DNA of 64,000 nt from Pantanalinema rosaneae (GCF_050753385.1 NZ_JBLZFZ010000001.1:62001-126000), one strand, 5' to 3'. Shown: positions 8,948 to 18,637, counted from the stretch's first letter. Notes: generated by a model from the letters alone, not told the origin. A program made the numbers and translations.

Positions 8948-9166
8948 ACTGACCCGGTAGACGTTCAGAACTACCATCACCCTGACTATCTGGGTCTACA
9001 GCAAGACGGGCATCTGGGGGCGATCGACCCTAGAGCACTCATTAGATGCCGAGAGTCAGGGGCGGCAGTGGTGATGGGGCAACACAGTGCCAAAGATGCA
9101 TTTTCACAGGATTTAGACATGATGACAAGGCAACGATTGGGAGATAAGTATGCGACCTCAAGATAG
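8948..9166 (+). pseudogene. Remnant of a B12-regulated gene (C-terminal part)
   Basis: An open frame of about 72 codons that starts right after a TGA and has no credible start codon. It ends TCA AGA TAG, overlapping the next gene's start by 17 nt, as operon genes often do. The translation looks like real soluble protein (for example NYHHPDYLGLQQDGHL and MGQHSAKDAFSQDLDMMT). Between the riboswitch and this frame there is only a short poor frame (8829-8960, 43 codons). I infer that the first gene under the riboswitch has lost its 5' part. I do not recognise the family. Confidence 0.35.
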
Positions 9167-9590
9167 TACCTGGCAGGGGTGTTTAGGCTACTGGCAAAAT
9201 CTGTTTATTCGCGAGAATTTGCTGCCCCTGGGACATGCCGCATGGCAAGGGTTCATCACCCACGGGCGGGGGATGGTCGTTTGTGAGATGGCGATCGCAG
9301 ATGCCGGGGCTGTGGATTGGCAGGCTGACTTAGTGGAATATACGACCCACTTCATTCCCATGTCACACGTATCGGAGTATTTACAGGCTTTAAACCTGGA
9401 CACAGGATTGATCACACGACTGCTCCAGACGATCGAGACATACAATCCTGCCCGAGACGTACTGTTGCTGATTAATGAACAGGGACGACCCGATATTAAT
9501 TTGCTCCAAAATCTCGCCGTCTCTCCAGTGGCTTGTTACCAGCAGATGCAGCAGCGTTGGACAGAATTTCAGCTTGATCATGCCATCTAA
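9150..9590 (+). CDS. Hypothetical protein downstream of cobalamin riboswitch
   Basis: A 146-residue protein that I cannot assign to a named family. It is soluble, with two Trp-rich N-terminal segments (TWQGCLGYWQNLF, HAAWQGFITHGRGMVVCEM), an acidic middle and a helical end. The start ATG at 9150 follows GGGAGATAAGT. It lies after the cobalamin riboswitch and 15 bp before the DUF1636 gene, so the two are probably co-transcribed. A role linked to cobalt or cobalamin supply, or to a B12-independent substitute, is inferred only from this context. Confidence 0.7.
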   Translation: MRPQDSTWQGCLGYWQNLFIRENLLPLGHAAWQGFITHGRGMVVCEMAIADAGAVDWQADLVEYTTHFIPMSHVSEYLQALNLDTGLITRLLQTIETYNPARDVLLLINEQGRPDINLLQNLAVSPVACYQQMQQRWTEFQLDHAI

Positions 9591-9605
9591 ATCACCAGGG
9601 AATCC

Positions 9606-9986
9606 ATGACACAAAATACGTTGTTGGTTTGTACACTCTGCCAGTTGGCTGAAACTGAAGCCGCACCAGAGGGGTTAAGTGAAGGGCAATTGTTATTCAA
9701 CCAGCTCAAAGCTGGTCTAGAAACCTCTGGAATTCGCGATCGCATCCATCTGCAACCAGTACGCTGTATGGGAGCCTGCGATCGTTCCTGTATGGTGGCA
9801 TTTACCGCACCTCAGAAACTTACCTTTATTTTGCATCAACTCTCTCCTACTGATTCCATCCCTGAACTCCTACAATTTTGTCAGCAGTATGCGGCGGCTC
9901 CAGATGGCAGAGTACCCTATAAAGATCGTCCAGAAGCAGTGAAACAGGGCATTCATGCGGTGTTGCCTCCCTTACCGATCGCCTAA
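9606..9986 (+). CDS. DUF1636 metal-binding protein
   Basis: A 126-residue DUF1636 protein with a thioredoxin-like ferredoxin layout. Cysteines form two pairs: CTLC near the N-terminus (residues 9-12) and C..ACDRSC (VRCMGACDRSCMVAF) in the middle, suited to a 2Fe-2S cluster or another metal. The C-terminal PYKDRPEAVKQGIHAVLPP segment is typical of the family. DUF1636 genes often lie near cobalt transport (cbtAB) or cobW genes. Here the cobalamin riboswitch 0.8 kb upstream gives the same hint. Start ATG at 9606. Confidence 0.85.
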   Translation: MTQNTLLVCTLCQLAETEAAPEGLSEGQLLFNQLKAGLETSGIRDRIHLQPVRCMGACDRSCMVAFTAPQKLTFILHQLSPTDSIPELLQFCQQYAAAPDGRVPYKDRPEAVKQGIHAVLPPLPIA

Positions 9987-10017
9987 GGATTACAGATTGA
10001 TTAAGGTGTAATTTTGC

Positions 10018-10089
10018 GTAGGGGCGTGGCATTCGGTAAAAAGTCCTTGCCATTGTCCCAAAAATCTCTGCCGCATGCCGCGCCCGTAC
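10018..10089. repeat. Imperfect palindromic repeat
   Basis: GTAGGGGCGTGGCATTCGG (10018-10036) and the reverse complement of 10071-10089 (GTACGGGCGCGGCATGCGG) agree at 15 of 19 positions, giving a 72-bp hairpin-forming element. Such GC-rich palindromes are common interspersed repeats in cyanobacteria. No second copy was noticed in this window. Confidence 0.5.
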
Positions 10090-10145
10090 AAAGAGATGCG
10101 GAGTTATTTAATTCCCATTCCTACATGTTCCAATTAAAGGCAATG

Positions 10146-10175
10146 GGGATGCTGAAACTGTTGTCTCAGCATCCC
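10146..10175 (-). terminator. Hairpin downstream of ilvD
   Basis: Perfect 10-bp stem GGGATGCTGA (10146-10155) / TCAGCATCCC (10166-10175) with a 10-nt loop, 35 bp past the ilvD stop. On the minus strand it is followed by a weak T-rich stretch. It may also end transcription from the DUF1636 side. Confidence 0.6.
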
Positions 10176-10209
10176 TAAACCTTCAGATTCAAGTTGAGTG
10201 TGCTACCGG

Positions 10210-12054
10210 TTAATTGAGCATCTCCAGGTTACGCACCGCCCCTTGATCCGCACTGGTTGCCAGAAGAGCATAGGCTTTCAGGGCGGCTGTCACCCGTCGC
10301 TGTCGGGGCTGAGCCGGTTTCCAGGCATCCTTACCCTTCGCTTCCATTGCTACCCGCCGATTGGCTAATTCTTCCGTCGATAGGTCAGCATTGATCCGGC
10401 GATTAGGAATGTCGATCAAGATGCGATCGCCATCCTGTACCAGCGCTATGTTGCCACCGGCTGCTGCTTCCGGCGACACATGCCCGATCGATAGCCCCGA
10501 CGTGCCCCCCGAGAACCGACCATCGGTTAACAGCGCACAGACCTTGCCTAGCTCCTTAGATTTCAGGTAGCTGGTGGGATACAGCATTTCCTGCATCCCG
10601 GGGCCGCCCCGTGGACCTTCGTAGCGAATGATTACCACATCTCCCGGTTGGACTTCGTCATTCAGAATGCCTTTAACTGCCGCATCCTGACTTTCATAGA
10701 TCCGGGCTTTGCCTTCAAACACCAGAATACTTTCGTCTACGCCAGCCGTTTTCACGATGCAACCGCGTTCTGCTAAGTTGCCGTAGAGTACCGCCAGTCC
10801 CCCTTCAGTGCTGTAAGCATTTTCGAGGCGACGGATACAGCCGTTCTCGCGATCGAGGTCAAGGGAGTCCCAGCGAGTCGATTGACTGAAGGCTTGTTGG
10901 GTGGGAATGCCAGCAGGCCCCGCTTTGAAGAAGGTATGCACAGCCGCGTCATTAGTCCGCATGACATCCCAGCGATCAAGGGCTGCTTTCATCGTTGGAC
11001 TGTGAACGGTTGGTATATCCGTGTGGAGCAGTCCCGCCCGATCCAACTCGCCCAGAATCCCCGGAATCCCACCCGCTCGGTGAACATCCTCAATGTGATA
11101 TTTCTGGGTGTTAGGAGCAACCTTACAGAGTTGGGGAACTCTACGCGACAGGCGATCGATGTCTACCATCGTAAAATCGACCCCTGCCTCATGCACAGCC
11201 GCCAGCAAGTGCAGAATGGTGTTTGTCGAGCCACCCATGGCAATGTCTAACGCCACCGCATTTTCAAAGGCTTTGACACTCGCGATCGAACGTGGGAGGA
11301 CGGATTCATCGCCCTGCTCGTAGTAGCGCCGGGTAATGCTGACAACGGTGCGTGCCGCATTCAGGAATAAATCCTTGCGATCGAAATGGGTTGCCAGCAC
11401 CGTACCATTACCCGGTAACGACAGCCCGATCGCTTCAGTTAAACAATTCATGGAATTGGCGGTGAACATGCCGGAGCAAGAGCCACAGGTCGGACAGGCA
11501 GACCGCTCATACTCTTCCACCACCTGATCGCTGATTTTGTCGTTAGCCGCCGCCACCATAGCATCAACCAAGTCCAGTTTATGCTCAGCCAGCTTCGTCT
11601 TCCCCGCTTCCATCGGGCCACCGGAGACAAACACGGCGGGAATGTTCAGCCGTAGAGCCGCCATCAACATCCCAGGGGTGATTTTGTCGCAGTTGGAAAT
11701 GCAGACCAGAGCATCGGCACAATGGGCATTCACCATGTACTCGACTGAATCCGCAATGATCTCGCGGGAGGGCAGGCTATAGAGCATCCCGTCATGCCCC
11801 ATCGCGATACCATCATCTACCGCGATCGTATTGAATTCCTTGGCTACGCCACCCGCCGCTTCAATCTCACGGCACACTAACTGCCCCAGATCCTTCAAGT
11901 GAACATGTCCGGGGACAAATTGCGTGAACGAGTTGGCAACGGCAATGATGGGCTTCTCAAAATCTTCAGTTTGCATTCCGGTGGCACGCCAGAGGGCACG
12001 GGCACCGGCCATATTGCGTCCTTGAGTGGAGGTTTTCGATCGATAGGTCGGCAT
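10210..12054 (-). CDS. ilvD: Dihydroxy-acid dehydratase
   Basis: A 614-residue iron-sulfur dehydratase that converts 2,3-dihydroxy-isovalerate and dihydroxy-methylvalerate to the keto acids of valine and isoleucine synthesis (cytoplasm). Signatures: cluster cysteines in SNCDKITPGMLMAALRLNIP and CPTCGSCSGMFTANSMNCL, the C-terminal GPRGGPGMQEML and DGRFSGGTSGLSIGHVSPEA. The length and motifs match the long E. coli-type enzyme (616 aa) rather than the shorter form of about 560 aa. The ATG at 12052-12054 starts MPTYRSKTSTQGRNMAGARALW, as in homologues. It is monocistronic with a hairpin downstream. Confidence 0.97.
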   Translation of the reverse strand: MPTYRSKTSTQGRNMAGARALWRATGMQTEDFEKPIIAVANSFTQFVPGHVHLKDLGQLVCREIEAAGGVAKEFNTIAVDDGIAMGHDGMLYSLPSREIIADSVEYMVNAHCADALVCISNCDKITPGMLMAALRLNIPAVFVSGGPMEAGKTKLAEHKLDLVDAMVAAANDKISDQVVEEYERSACPTCGSCSGMFTANSMNCLTEAIGLSLPGNGTVLATHFDRKDLFLNAARTVVSITRRYYEQGDESVLPRSIASVKAFENAVALDIAMGGSTNTILHLLAAVHEAGVDFTMVDIDRLSRRVPQLCKVAPNTQKYHIEDVHRAGGIPGILGELDRAGLLHTDIPTVHSPTMKAALDRWDVMRTNDAAVHTFFKAGPAGIPTQQAFSQSTRWDSLDLDRENGCIRRLENAYSTEGGLAVLYGNLAERGCIVKTAGVDESILVFEGKARIYESQDAAVKGILNDEVQPGDVVIIRYEGPRGGPGMQEMLYPTSYLKSKELGKVCALLTDGRFSGGTSGLSIGHVSPEAAAGGNIALVQDGDRILIDIPNRRINADLSTEELANRRVAMEAKGKDAWKPAQPRQRRVTAALKAYALLATSADQGAVRNLEMLN

Positions 12055-12261
12055 GGCGTAGTCTACTCGTCTTAGAGCGGTGATCGAGTTTAGAAGGGGA
12101 TGTCACCCGAGCAGGTCAAGGGTAGGCAGTAACCCTACCGTTGGATAACGGGATAACAAACAGCAACTCAACCTGTAATCTATCATGGGGGCAAGAAACT
12201 TGTCTGAAGAAACCTGGAGACAAGGCGGCAAGACCGGCAATCATTTCATCTCCTTCAGCCA

Positions 12262-13263
12262 TCAATCCAGTATCGCTACAATTTCCTCCACAGTAAGCTG
12301 CGAGGGCGTATTCCAGGGAGAACCGCCAACGGTACGTCGTCCGCCCCAGGCTCCTGAATCCGGATCTTTGGTTTGCTCGGCGGCACTCAAGCGATCGAAG
12401 GTTCCCTGAGTAAAATCAAGGCAAGGCTGTTCTGGATGCAGGGGAATGCTCCCTAACGTATATTGGATACCACCCACCCGATGATCGCGCATGGTAATGG
12501 CTTCGGGGCGGAGAGTAGCCGTCGATGACTCATGCACCCTGAGAATCGCCTGATAGAACGACCGGGGATCGATCGCATGGCTGGTACTGGTTTGATCGCA
12601 GACCGCCACATCCCCGCGATCGGTCTTGATAAACCGAATCCGCTCCTCCTCTATCAACATTTCGGCATCGGCGGCGATCTGTTGCCAGTAATCATCTGCC
12701 TCACCCTGTTGTCCCGGATAGGGACAATCACCCTTTGCCGCTGCCATCAACCACTCGGTTCCCCGCCGAAAGGCTTCCGAGGAGTAAGCGTCCCAATCGG
12801 CATCGCTCCACTCTTTGCGTTCATGGGGTAATCCCAGATCGGCAGCAATCCCTTCACTGACATTCTTTAACGCAACAACGGCTTTCGCCGCAAACTCAGC
12901 ATAGGACTGCAAGGCATCCGGTACGGTCAGGTGGTCACAATCCCAGGCGATCGCTTGCAACCGGGCGATCGTTTCTGGGGTCAACACCTCACGCGGCAAT
13001 TGCACCCATGCCGCCGCACAGCAAGCATCGGCATCTACCATCGTGGTGACAAAGCAAGGGGGCTGATCCGTCGCATAGGCATCTAGATAAGTAGCGCGAT
13101 CGGGTAAGGGAATTTCATCAATTTGGACATCGGCTCCCCCAGGACGATGATGATCCCAATGCAGATCGCCAGGTTTGGCTTGCCAATCGGGGACGGTGCC
13201 ATCCACCATAATAACCTGGTGGTCAGTAGGCAGATGTTCGGCTTGGGTAGTGACAAGGTACAT
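12262..13263 (-). CDS. Hypothetical protein with DHH-phosphoesterase-like motifs
   Basis: A 333-residue soluble protein without a named family that I can recall. Visible features: DLHWDHHRPGGAD near residues 33-45, MVDADACCAAAWVQLP near 76-90, AWDCDHLTVPDAL near 106-118, and a C-terminal GAWGGRRTVGGSPWNTPSQLT. The DHH, D-x-DH and glycine-rich end recall the DHH/DHHA1 phosphoesterase layout, though the order and spacing are not canonical. It starts 56 bp after the large helicase gene on the same strand, so the two could be co-transcribed. Start ATG 13261-13263. Function is unknown. Confidence 0.75.
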   Translation of the reverse strand: MYLVTTQAEHLPTDHQVIMVDGTVPDWQAKPGDLHWDHHRPGGADVQIDEIPLPDRATYLDAYATDQPPCFVTTMVDADACCAAAWVQLPREVLTPETIARLQAIAWDCDHLTVPDALQSYAEFAAKAVVALKNVSEGIAADLGLPHERKEWSDADWDAYSSEAFRRGTEWLMAAAKGDCPYPGQQGEADDYWQQIAADAEMLIEEERIRFIKTDRGDVAVCDQTSTSHAIDPRSFYQAILRVHESSTATLRPEAITMRDHRVGGIQYTLGSIPLHPEQPCLDFTQGTFDRLSAAEQTKDPDSGAWGGRRTVGGSPWNTPSQLTVEEIVAILD

Positions 13264-13319
13264 AAAACCACAGTGGCAGACAAAAATTCGAGGATAGAAG
13301 CAAATCTATTGACTGATCG

Positions 13320-16300
13320 CTACTCCGTTGATGCTTGACGCAGGTACTGTAAGAATTTTAGATAATGGCTCACCTGTTGTAACTCGGCTAAATTAAGTTC
13401 GCCCAGAGAATGTTGAATTTGCTCGCGTAACTGTGCTTCTTCCCAGGAACGATCATCGCCAGAGTCCATAGGAGTTAGGTAGGGCAGCGATAACGGCAGG
13501 GTGGGGATGTCTAGAGTTAATTGGTTCAAATGAATGCCCCATGCCTGTGCCTGCCGATCGCGTTCTTGCCGATGCCGCTGGGCTTCTCTCACTTTACCGC
13601 GATGCTCTAAAAACTCGGCTTGGTTGCCTTTCACCACTAACCACCGTTGTTGAATAAAGGTTTGACCCGATCGGGAAAGCTGCGGGTGTTCCAGCAACCG
13701 TTCCAATAACGGCAAGGCAGAACGGTACTCGCCAATTTTTTCGATCGCCACACACGCCTCTAAAATTCTGGCTTCCGTTGCCTGCCAGGTTGGGGTAGCC
13801 GTGGTTTGCGTCACAAATTGACTCAAGAGATCACGCTGTTGCCTGACTGTCGCTGGTGTCAGGTTAACATCATACGCCATCCGTTCGATCACTTTCAGGC
13901 GATCGGCATCCGGCAAATTGGATTGCTGACAAAGTTTCACTGCCGCTAACCACTGCCCCGTCTGGAGTTCCAGGTCTAACCATTCCGTTGATCGTTGGGT
14001 TTGGCGACAGGCTTGCCGCAGGTAGGAAAGTTGGGTTGCCCATTTACCCGCGATCGGTCGATCGTGCTCCTGCCAAAGCTGAATCATGCGATCGTACATC
14101 TGGGCTTCAGCCAACCACGGGATATTCTCTGGAGGTAAGGTTATTTCCGCTTTCGCGATGCAGTAGTCGGGATGTTGGGTATAATTTTGTGTGTCCCAAA
14201 GCGCCAAAGCAGCCGCAAAATCACCCATTTGGAAGAGACATTTCCCAGCTAGATTCAGCGTCTCTGGAGCAGCAAAGCCAACTTCAGCCGATATCTGAAG
14301 CACTTCGCTCCAGATCTGCCATGCGGCTGTCATTAGGGATTGAGGCTGATTCAATATCTGGGTAATTGCCTGACGGTAGCGATCGATCACTGCCCTCCAG
14401 GTGTGATCGCCCCGTTGGTGATGCCAGGACACATCTTGCCTGAGGAAATGCGAAAAGTCTGTCACCGCATCGGGTGAAATGCGCTCACCTTCAGTTGCCA
14501 ACATAAACTGCACAACAGGTTGCAACTCGGCTTGAGGAGCCAGGGGATAATGCAGCAGCCAGTCTGACAAATCACGCCAGCATTGTCCTGCCCAAAAACA
14601 CTGCCAGGCTTGTTGCTGGGGCAGCAATTCCGGATCGCTGAGGGTATCGATCGCCATGAAGGCGCGACCGGCGGTTTGCAGTTGGTTTTCCAGTCTGAAA
14701 ATCCAGGCTTTGCAGTAGTTGACCTCTGCGGTCATACCCGCTTTTTGATAATAGAAAATGGCTGTTTCCAGATTATGGACATTATGATTTTCAATCGCCG
14801 TGAGCAACCATTGTTTGCCATTAAGCTGGAGATCTACTTGAGTCAGCCCCCGCAAGTTAATCGGCTGAATATTAGTATTAAGATTGTCTCTCCACTGCTC
14901 CAGGTAAGCAGAGCGTCGTTGTTTCTGTTGAGACGTGAGTGCCATGCGGCTTAACCAAAGCTGGATATTTCTGTCTCCAGCCTCCTGCCATAAACAGCGA
15001 TCGCCCTCTGCCGTATCCACGATCGCCAAATAGCCAGTCGAACGACTGACAGCAACATACAGTTTATTTAAAAAATACTCTAGTTGGAGATTATTAGTGG
15101 GATTGGTGAGAGATTGTAAGGGTCTACCGTTAAAGTGTCTGAAGTAATATTCACCGAAAAAACAGACGACCACTGGAGACAGTTCCAACCCCTTTAAACC
15201 AACGGGAGTGTAAACGGTGGGGGGAATTTGCCCAGTTCTGACCGTGGGAAAAACATCGCTGAGTATAGCTGTGCGTTGTAAAAATTCCAATTCTCCGCCC
15301 TCATCACAGGGTAAGAGGAAAATGGCACCACTTTCAGCCAGTCTTCTCAACTCCATGGAGGTTAAGTTGTTGTGCAAAATTCCCTTTTGCGGCTGGTTAT
15401 CGCTTCTTTTCCACCAGGGTTCCTGAGGTTCTAGAGTTTTCAGATCAAATAACGTCCGTCGCCAAAGATGAATACAATTCGTAAACTTAACGACCGCCGC
15501 CGGAGAACGGTAGTTTTGTCGCAGTTCATGCAGGATCAGGCGTTCCGAGTCCAGGTGACGCGAATTATCGGGATCGAGCGGGGTTAAGACTTTTTCGTAG
15601 AAACTAGCACAAAACCCTGTCCAGCTAAATCCGGTGGGATTCAGAGTTTGCAAGGGATCACCCGCAAAGGCAAAGGGAAGACTATTCACAACGATCGGCA
15701 ATTGATATTGTGACCAGATTGATAACCGGAGGATCAATTGAAATTCGATCCGCGTAAAATCCTGAGCTTCATCACAAAAGATCGCCGCATAATGGGCAGG
15801 GGCGATCGTCCCATTGGCGATCGCTTTTAATACGGCTCGGGCTAAATCCTGATCATCCCACAGTCGATCGCGTTGACATTGCTCTCGATACCATTGCCAA
15901 ACTTCATCGTAGATTCTTTTAAAGTTTTCATTCGTTACTTTTTTATATTTTTTATTAATCTCCTCTTGGTACTCTTCTACACTGAGATAATCCTGATGGT
16001 CATCAATAAAGTGATAGCCTTTAATATAAGTTCGGATCGTATGCCAGCATTCCTCAGCACTAAATTTTTTATTAGAAAATGATCTATTATAACGTTGCTT
16101 AAATTCGTGAAAAGATATATAGTTTCTCCGAGCAAATTGTGGCAATTCTGCATCCGGTAAACAACTGAGCAAGAATGTTTGCAACGTTTGAAAACAGTGA
16201 TCTAATGCTTCAAGTTCAGAGGCTTGAAACCGTTTTCTACTCATATAGTACGCATGACTCATCAGAATCCGCCGTACCGTATCGCGAGCCTTTTCGGTCA

Positions 16301-17387
16301 AGCGATCGCTGTAGGTCAAAAACAACGGTTGGACTAAAAGGGTTGTCTGAGCAGAATCTGAAAGCTGCTGGAGATACAGTTCGCAGTAGTACGCAAAGGC
16401 ATAATGCAGCATCGTAGACTTACCACTGCCTGCCCTACCGTTGATGAACGCCGGAAAGGTCATGTGATGCAGGAGTTCCTCTTCTTCCCCAGACAACGCT
16501 AAGTTTGTATTGGGTTCTAACTCTACAGCCTGCCAATGTTCAAGATCAATCGCAATATAGTCGGGATAGGAGCGGTGGACATATCGACTCAGTTCCCTTG
16601 CCGTCAATCGACTTAGTTGATTATGAGCCACATTGCTCCCAAACAATCTTAAGGTATTGCCCACATTTCCAACTTCTGCTTCCGTTGGTTTAGACTCAAA
16701 CGCTTGCAGTAAAAATAGAATTTCCCGTTGGGGATCATCCGGCGGACGAACTCGGCTAAATAAGACACACAACTCCGTCTCGGGATCACTACAGATCTGC
16801 ACATTGCTAAACCGACGGGTTGGTTCGATGATGTAGTGTGCCTCTGCCGTTGCAAATAGCAAATGTTCAACAATGCCATAAATTGTTGTCAAATACTGAG
16901 AGTAAGGCGAATTATCAGGTTGAAACAGCTTGACCCATAGCTGACTTTCAAAGACTACCGTATCCCCCCGATCGTCACGTCGCATCAACACTGGGCGATC
17001 GAGCCAGGGATACAGGTGTTTGGGGAGAGGGCGCTTCGCGATCGGCTGCACCTGCTTTCGTCGTTCCAGGTACGCCGTCAGAGAACTGAGATCAATATGA
17101 TGTTGCTCCCATTTCGCCGGATCATCTAAGAACTCACGATATTCACTGCCACCTCGTAGCAGAATATGGGTCAAGCACAATACCTGATCCTCCCCAAACA
17201 GCTTTAGGGTAGCAATCAGACGTAAATTACTCTTCATGCGTCTGATCCAGAGCGGAAAGCGGATATCAAATAAGAGATTAAATAATGAGGCATCGGCTTC
17301 AATGCGATCGCGTAAGGCTTCGATAGCTTTGATCACTCCCTGACGTTGTGCGGCTGTTTCCACCTCTGGCGATACATAAACATACAT
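13320..17387 (-). CDS. SF1 (UvrD/Rep-like) helicase with C-terminal TPR-like region
   Basis: A 1355-residue protein. Residues 1-300 form an uncharacterised N-terminal domain. Helicase motifs follow: Walker A GRAGSGKST (about 317-325), DEAQDF (about 539-544), motif III-like GDPLQT (about 577-582), QNYRSP, GLKGLE and VAVSRSTGYLAIVD. About 550 C-terminal residues are helical and repeat-like, with recurrent AxxxxxxG.xxxAL patterns resembling TPR. The insert between Walker A and B is long and includes an AT-rich stretch of DNA (15870-16090). Large SF1 proteins with extra domains occur in DNA repair and in defence systems; no nuclease motif was seen. The ATG at 17385-17387 begins MYVYVSPEVE. Exact role unknown. 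Confidence 0.8.
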   Translation of the reverse strand: MYVYVSPEVETAAQRQGVIKAIEALRDRIEADASLFNLLFDIRFPLWIRRMKSNLRLIATLKLFGEDQVLCLTHILLRGGSEYREFLDDPAKWEQHHIDLSSLTAYLERRKQVQPIAKRPLPKHLYPWLDRPVLMRRDDRGDTVVFESQLWVKLFQPDNSPYSQYLTTIYGIVEHLLFATAEAHYIIEPTRRFSNVQICSDPETELCVLFSRVRPPDDPQREILFLLQAFESKPTEAEVGNVGNTLRLFGSNVAHNQLSRLTARELSRYVHRSYPDYIAIDLEHWQAVELEPNTNLALSGEEEELLHHMTFPAFINGRAGSGKSTMLHYAFAYYCELYLQQLSDSAQTTLLVQPLFLTYSDRLTEKARDTVRRILMSHAYYMSRKRFQASELEALDHCFQTLQTFLLSCLPDAELPQFARRNYISFHEFKQRYNRSFSNKKFSAEECWHTIRTYIKGYHFIDDHQDYLSVEEYQEEINKKYKKVTNENFKRIYDEVWQWYREQCQRDRLWDDQDLARAVLKAIANGTIAPAHYAAIFCDEAQDFTRIEFQLILRLSIWSQYQLPIVVNSLPFAFAGDPLQTLNPTGFSWTGFCASFYEKVLTPLDPDNSRHLDSERLILHELRQNYRSPAAVVKFTNCIHLWRRTLFDLKTLEPQEPWWKRSDNQPQKGILHNNLTSMELRRLAESGAIFLLPCDEGGELEFLQRTAILSDVFPTVRTGQIPPTVYTPVGLKGLELSPVVVCFFGEYYFRHFNGRPLQSLTNPTNNLQLEYFLNKLYVAVSRSTGYLAIVDTAEGDRCLWQEAGDRNIQLWLSRMALTSQQKQRRSAYLEQWRDNLNTNIQPINLRGLTQVDLQLNGKQWLLTAIENHNVHNLETAIFYYQKAGMTAEVNYCKAWIFRLENQLQTAGRAFMAIDTLSDPELLPQQQAWQCFWAGQCWRDLSDWLLHYPLAPQAELQPVVQFMLATEGERISPDAVTDFSHFLRQDVSWHHQRGDHTWRAVIDRYRQAITQILNQPQSLMTAAWQIWSEVLQISAEVGFAAPETLNLAGKCLFQMGDFAAALALWDTQNYTQHPDYCIAKAEITLPPENIPWLAEAQMYDRMIQLWQEHDRPIAGKWATQLSYLRQACRQTQRSTEWLDLELQTGQWLAAVKLCQQSNLPDADRLKVIERMAYDVNLTPATVRQQRDLLSQFVTQTTATPTWQATEARILEACVAIEKIGEYRSALPLLERLLEHPQLSRSGQTFIQQRWLVVKGNQAEFLEHRGKVREAQRHRQERDRQAQAWGIHLNQLTLDIPTLPLSLPYLTPMDSGDDRSWEEAQLREQIQHSLGELNLAELQQVSHYLKFLQYLRQASTE

Positions 17388-17740
17388 ACAAATAACCTCT
17401 CAACAAAGTAATTAGAGTGTTGTTAAAGAACTTCGACCTAATTTCTTCTAGCGTATGATTAGAATTCCCTATTTTTACTTAGGGTTAACGGGAATTGGCT
17501 AGTTGATATACATACTACCTTTGAGTTCAGCCCAGCTTATGCCTTAAGTCAGCTCAGAGTGATTCCTAGGATGGAGATGCTAGTAGAACTGATTGTCTAC
17601 ACTACAAAACAACAATATGGACTATTGCAGTTAACCTGGACAGTTGAATCACCAGGGAAATCCGTAGCTGCGATCGTGAATCGTTAAAATAAATTCCCAA
17701 TTTCACTAGATAAATTCTCTTCAAGCCAAAAATATTTGAT
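17388..17740. other. Divergent intergenic region
   Basis: About 350 bp between the helicase (minus) and isoaspartyl peptidase (plus) genes, presumably holding both promoters. A 38-codon frame (17571-17687, preceded by AGGATGGAG) is open, but there is no independent support that it is a gene. I see no strong hairpin or repeat. Confidence 0.35.
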
Positions 17741-18637
17741 ATGAAACCCGTCATTATTGTGCATGGTGGAGCCAAAACTATCTCAGCCGATAAAATAGCG
17801 GCGAATCAAGGAGGATGCCGAGCCGCCGTGGAAGCTGGGTGGCAGATATTGCAGCAGGGTGGTAGTGCGATCGCGGCAGTAGAAGCTGCCATTCAGGTGT
17901 TGGAATCTGACCAAACGTTCAATGCGGGCTTCGGCTCAACCATGAATAGTGAGGGAGAGGTAGAAGTCGATGCCGCCATCATGGAAGGAGCAAAGCTGGC
18001 GTGGGGAGGTGTTGCGGCTATCCAGGGAGTGCGCCATCCAATTGCTGTTGCCCGCAAAATTATGGACGATCGCCCTCGATTGTTAGTAGCGCGGAGTGGA
18101 GAACGATTTGCGCTGGAACATGGGGTAGAGGTGGGTGCCAAAGCTGATCTGATCAGCGAAGAACAGTACGAGGAATGGCAACAGGAGGCTAAAGTTGTCG
18201 ATCGTCCTAATACCGTAGGCTGTGCTGCCCTGGATAGGGATGGGAATCTAGTTGCTGGGACATCAACAGGAGGCACTACCGGACAACCCCAAGGTCGTGT
18301 GGGAGATACTGCGTTAGTCGGCTGTGGGTTATATGCCGACAACCGTTTAGGGGCTTGCTCAACTACTGGAGATGGTGAATCGATTATCCCTGTGGTGTTG
18401 GCAAAAACCGCGATCGATGCGTTAGCGGGAGGTCGGCATCCTGATGAAGCAGCTCAGTACGCGATCGCCACGTTAGTCGATCGTGTTGAGGGGGAAGCCG
18501 GTTGTATTGTGCTAGACCGCCAGGGACGAATCGGTTGGGCATACAACTCACAACACATGGCTGTGGCTTATATGACCACTGAATTATCCGAGCCTGCCGT
18601 ATTTATTCACAAAGATCAACCGTTAGCGATCGCGTAA
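17741..18637 (+). CDS. iaaA: Isoaspartyl peptidase / plant-type L-asparaginase
   Basis: A 298-residue Ntn-hydrolase precursor that cleaves itself into alpha and beta chains. The nucleophile is T158 in RPNTVGCAALD, followed by GNLVAGTSTGG and GRVGDTALVGCGLYADN, which bind substrate. The start is MKPVIIVHGGAK, as in the family. The linker before the cleavage site is short compared with the E. coli enzyme (321 aa). It hydrolyses beta-aspartyl dipeptides and asparagine. In cyanobacteria this is the second step of cyanophycin breakdown, after cyanophycinase. No cyanophycin gene is visible here. ATG at 17741 with little Shine-Dalgarno signal. Confidence 0.92.
   Translation: MKPVIIVHGGAKTISADKIAANQGGCRAAVEAGWQILQQGGSAIAAVEAAIQVLESDQTFNAGFGSTMNSEGEVEVDAAIMEGAKLAWGGVAAIQGVRHPIAVARKIMDDRPRLLVARSGERFALEHGVEVGAKADLISEEQYEEWQQEAKVVDRPNTVGCAALDRDGNLVAGTSTGGTTGQPQGRVGDTALVGCGLYADNRLGACSTTGDGESIIPVVLAKTAIDALAGGRHPDEAAQYAIATLVDRVEGEAGCIVLDRQGRIGWAYNSQHMAVAYMTTELSEPAVFIHKDQPLAIA

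Noticed and set aside
8829..8960. 43-codon frame directly after the cobalamin riboswitch
   Set aside because: Ser/Arg/Leu-rich translation produced largely by GCGATCGC-like repeats; not protein-like.
17571..17687. 38-codon frame between helicase and isoaspartyl peptidase
   Set aside because: A possible ribosome site only; too short and without any recognised similarity.
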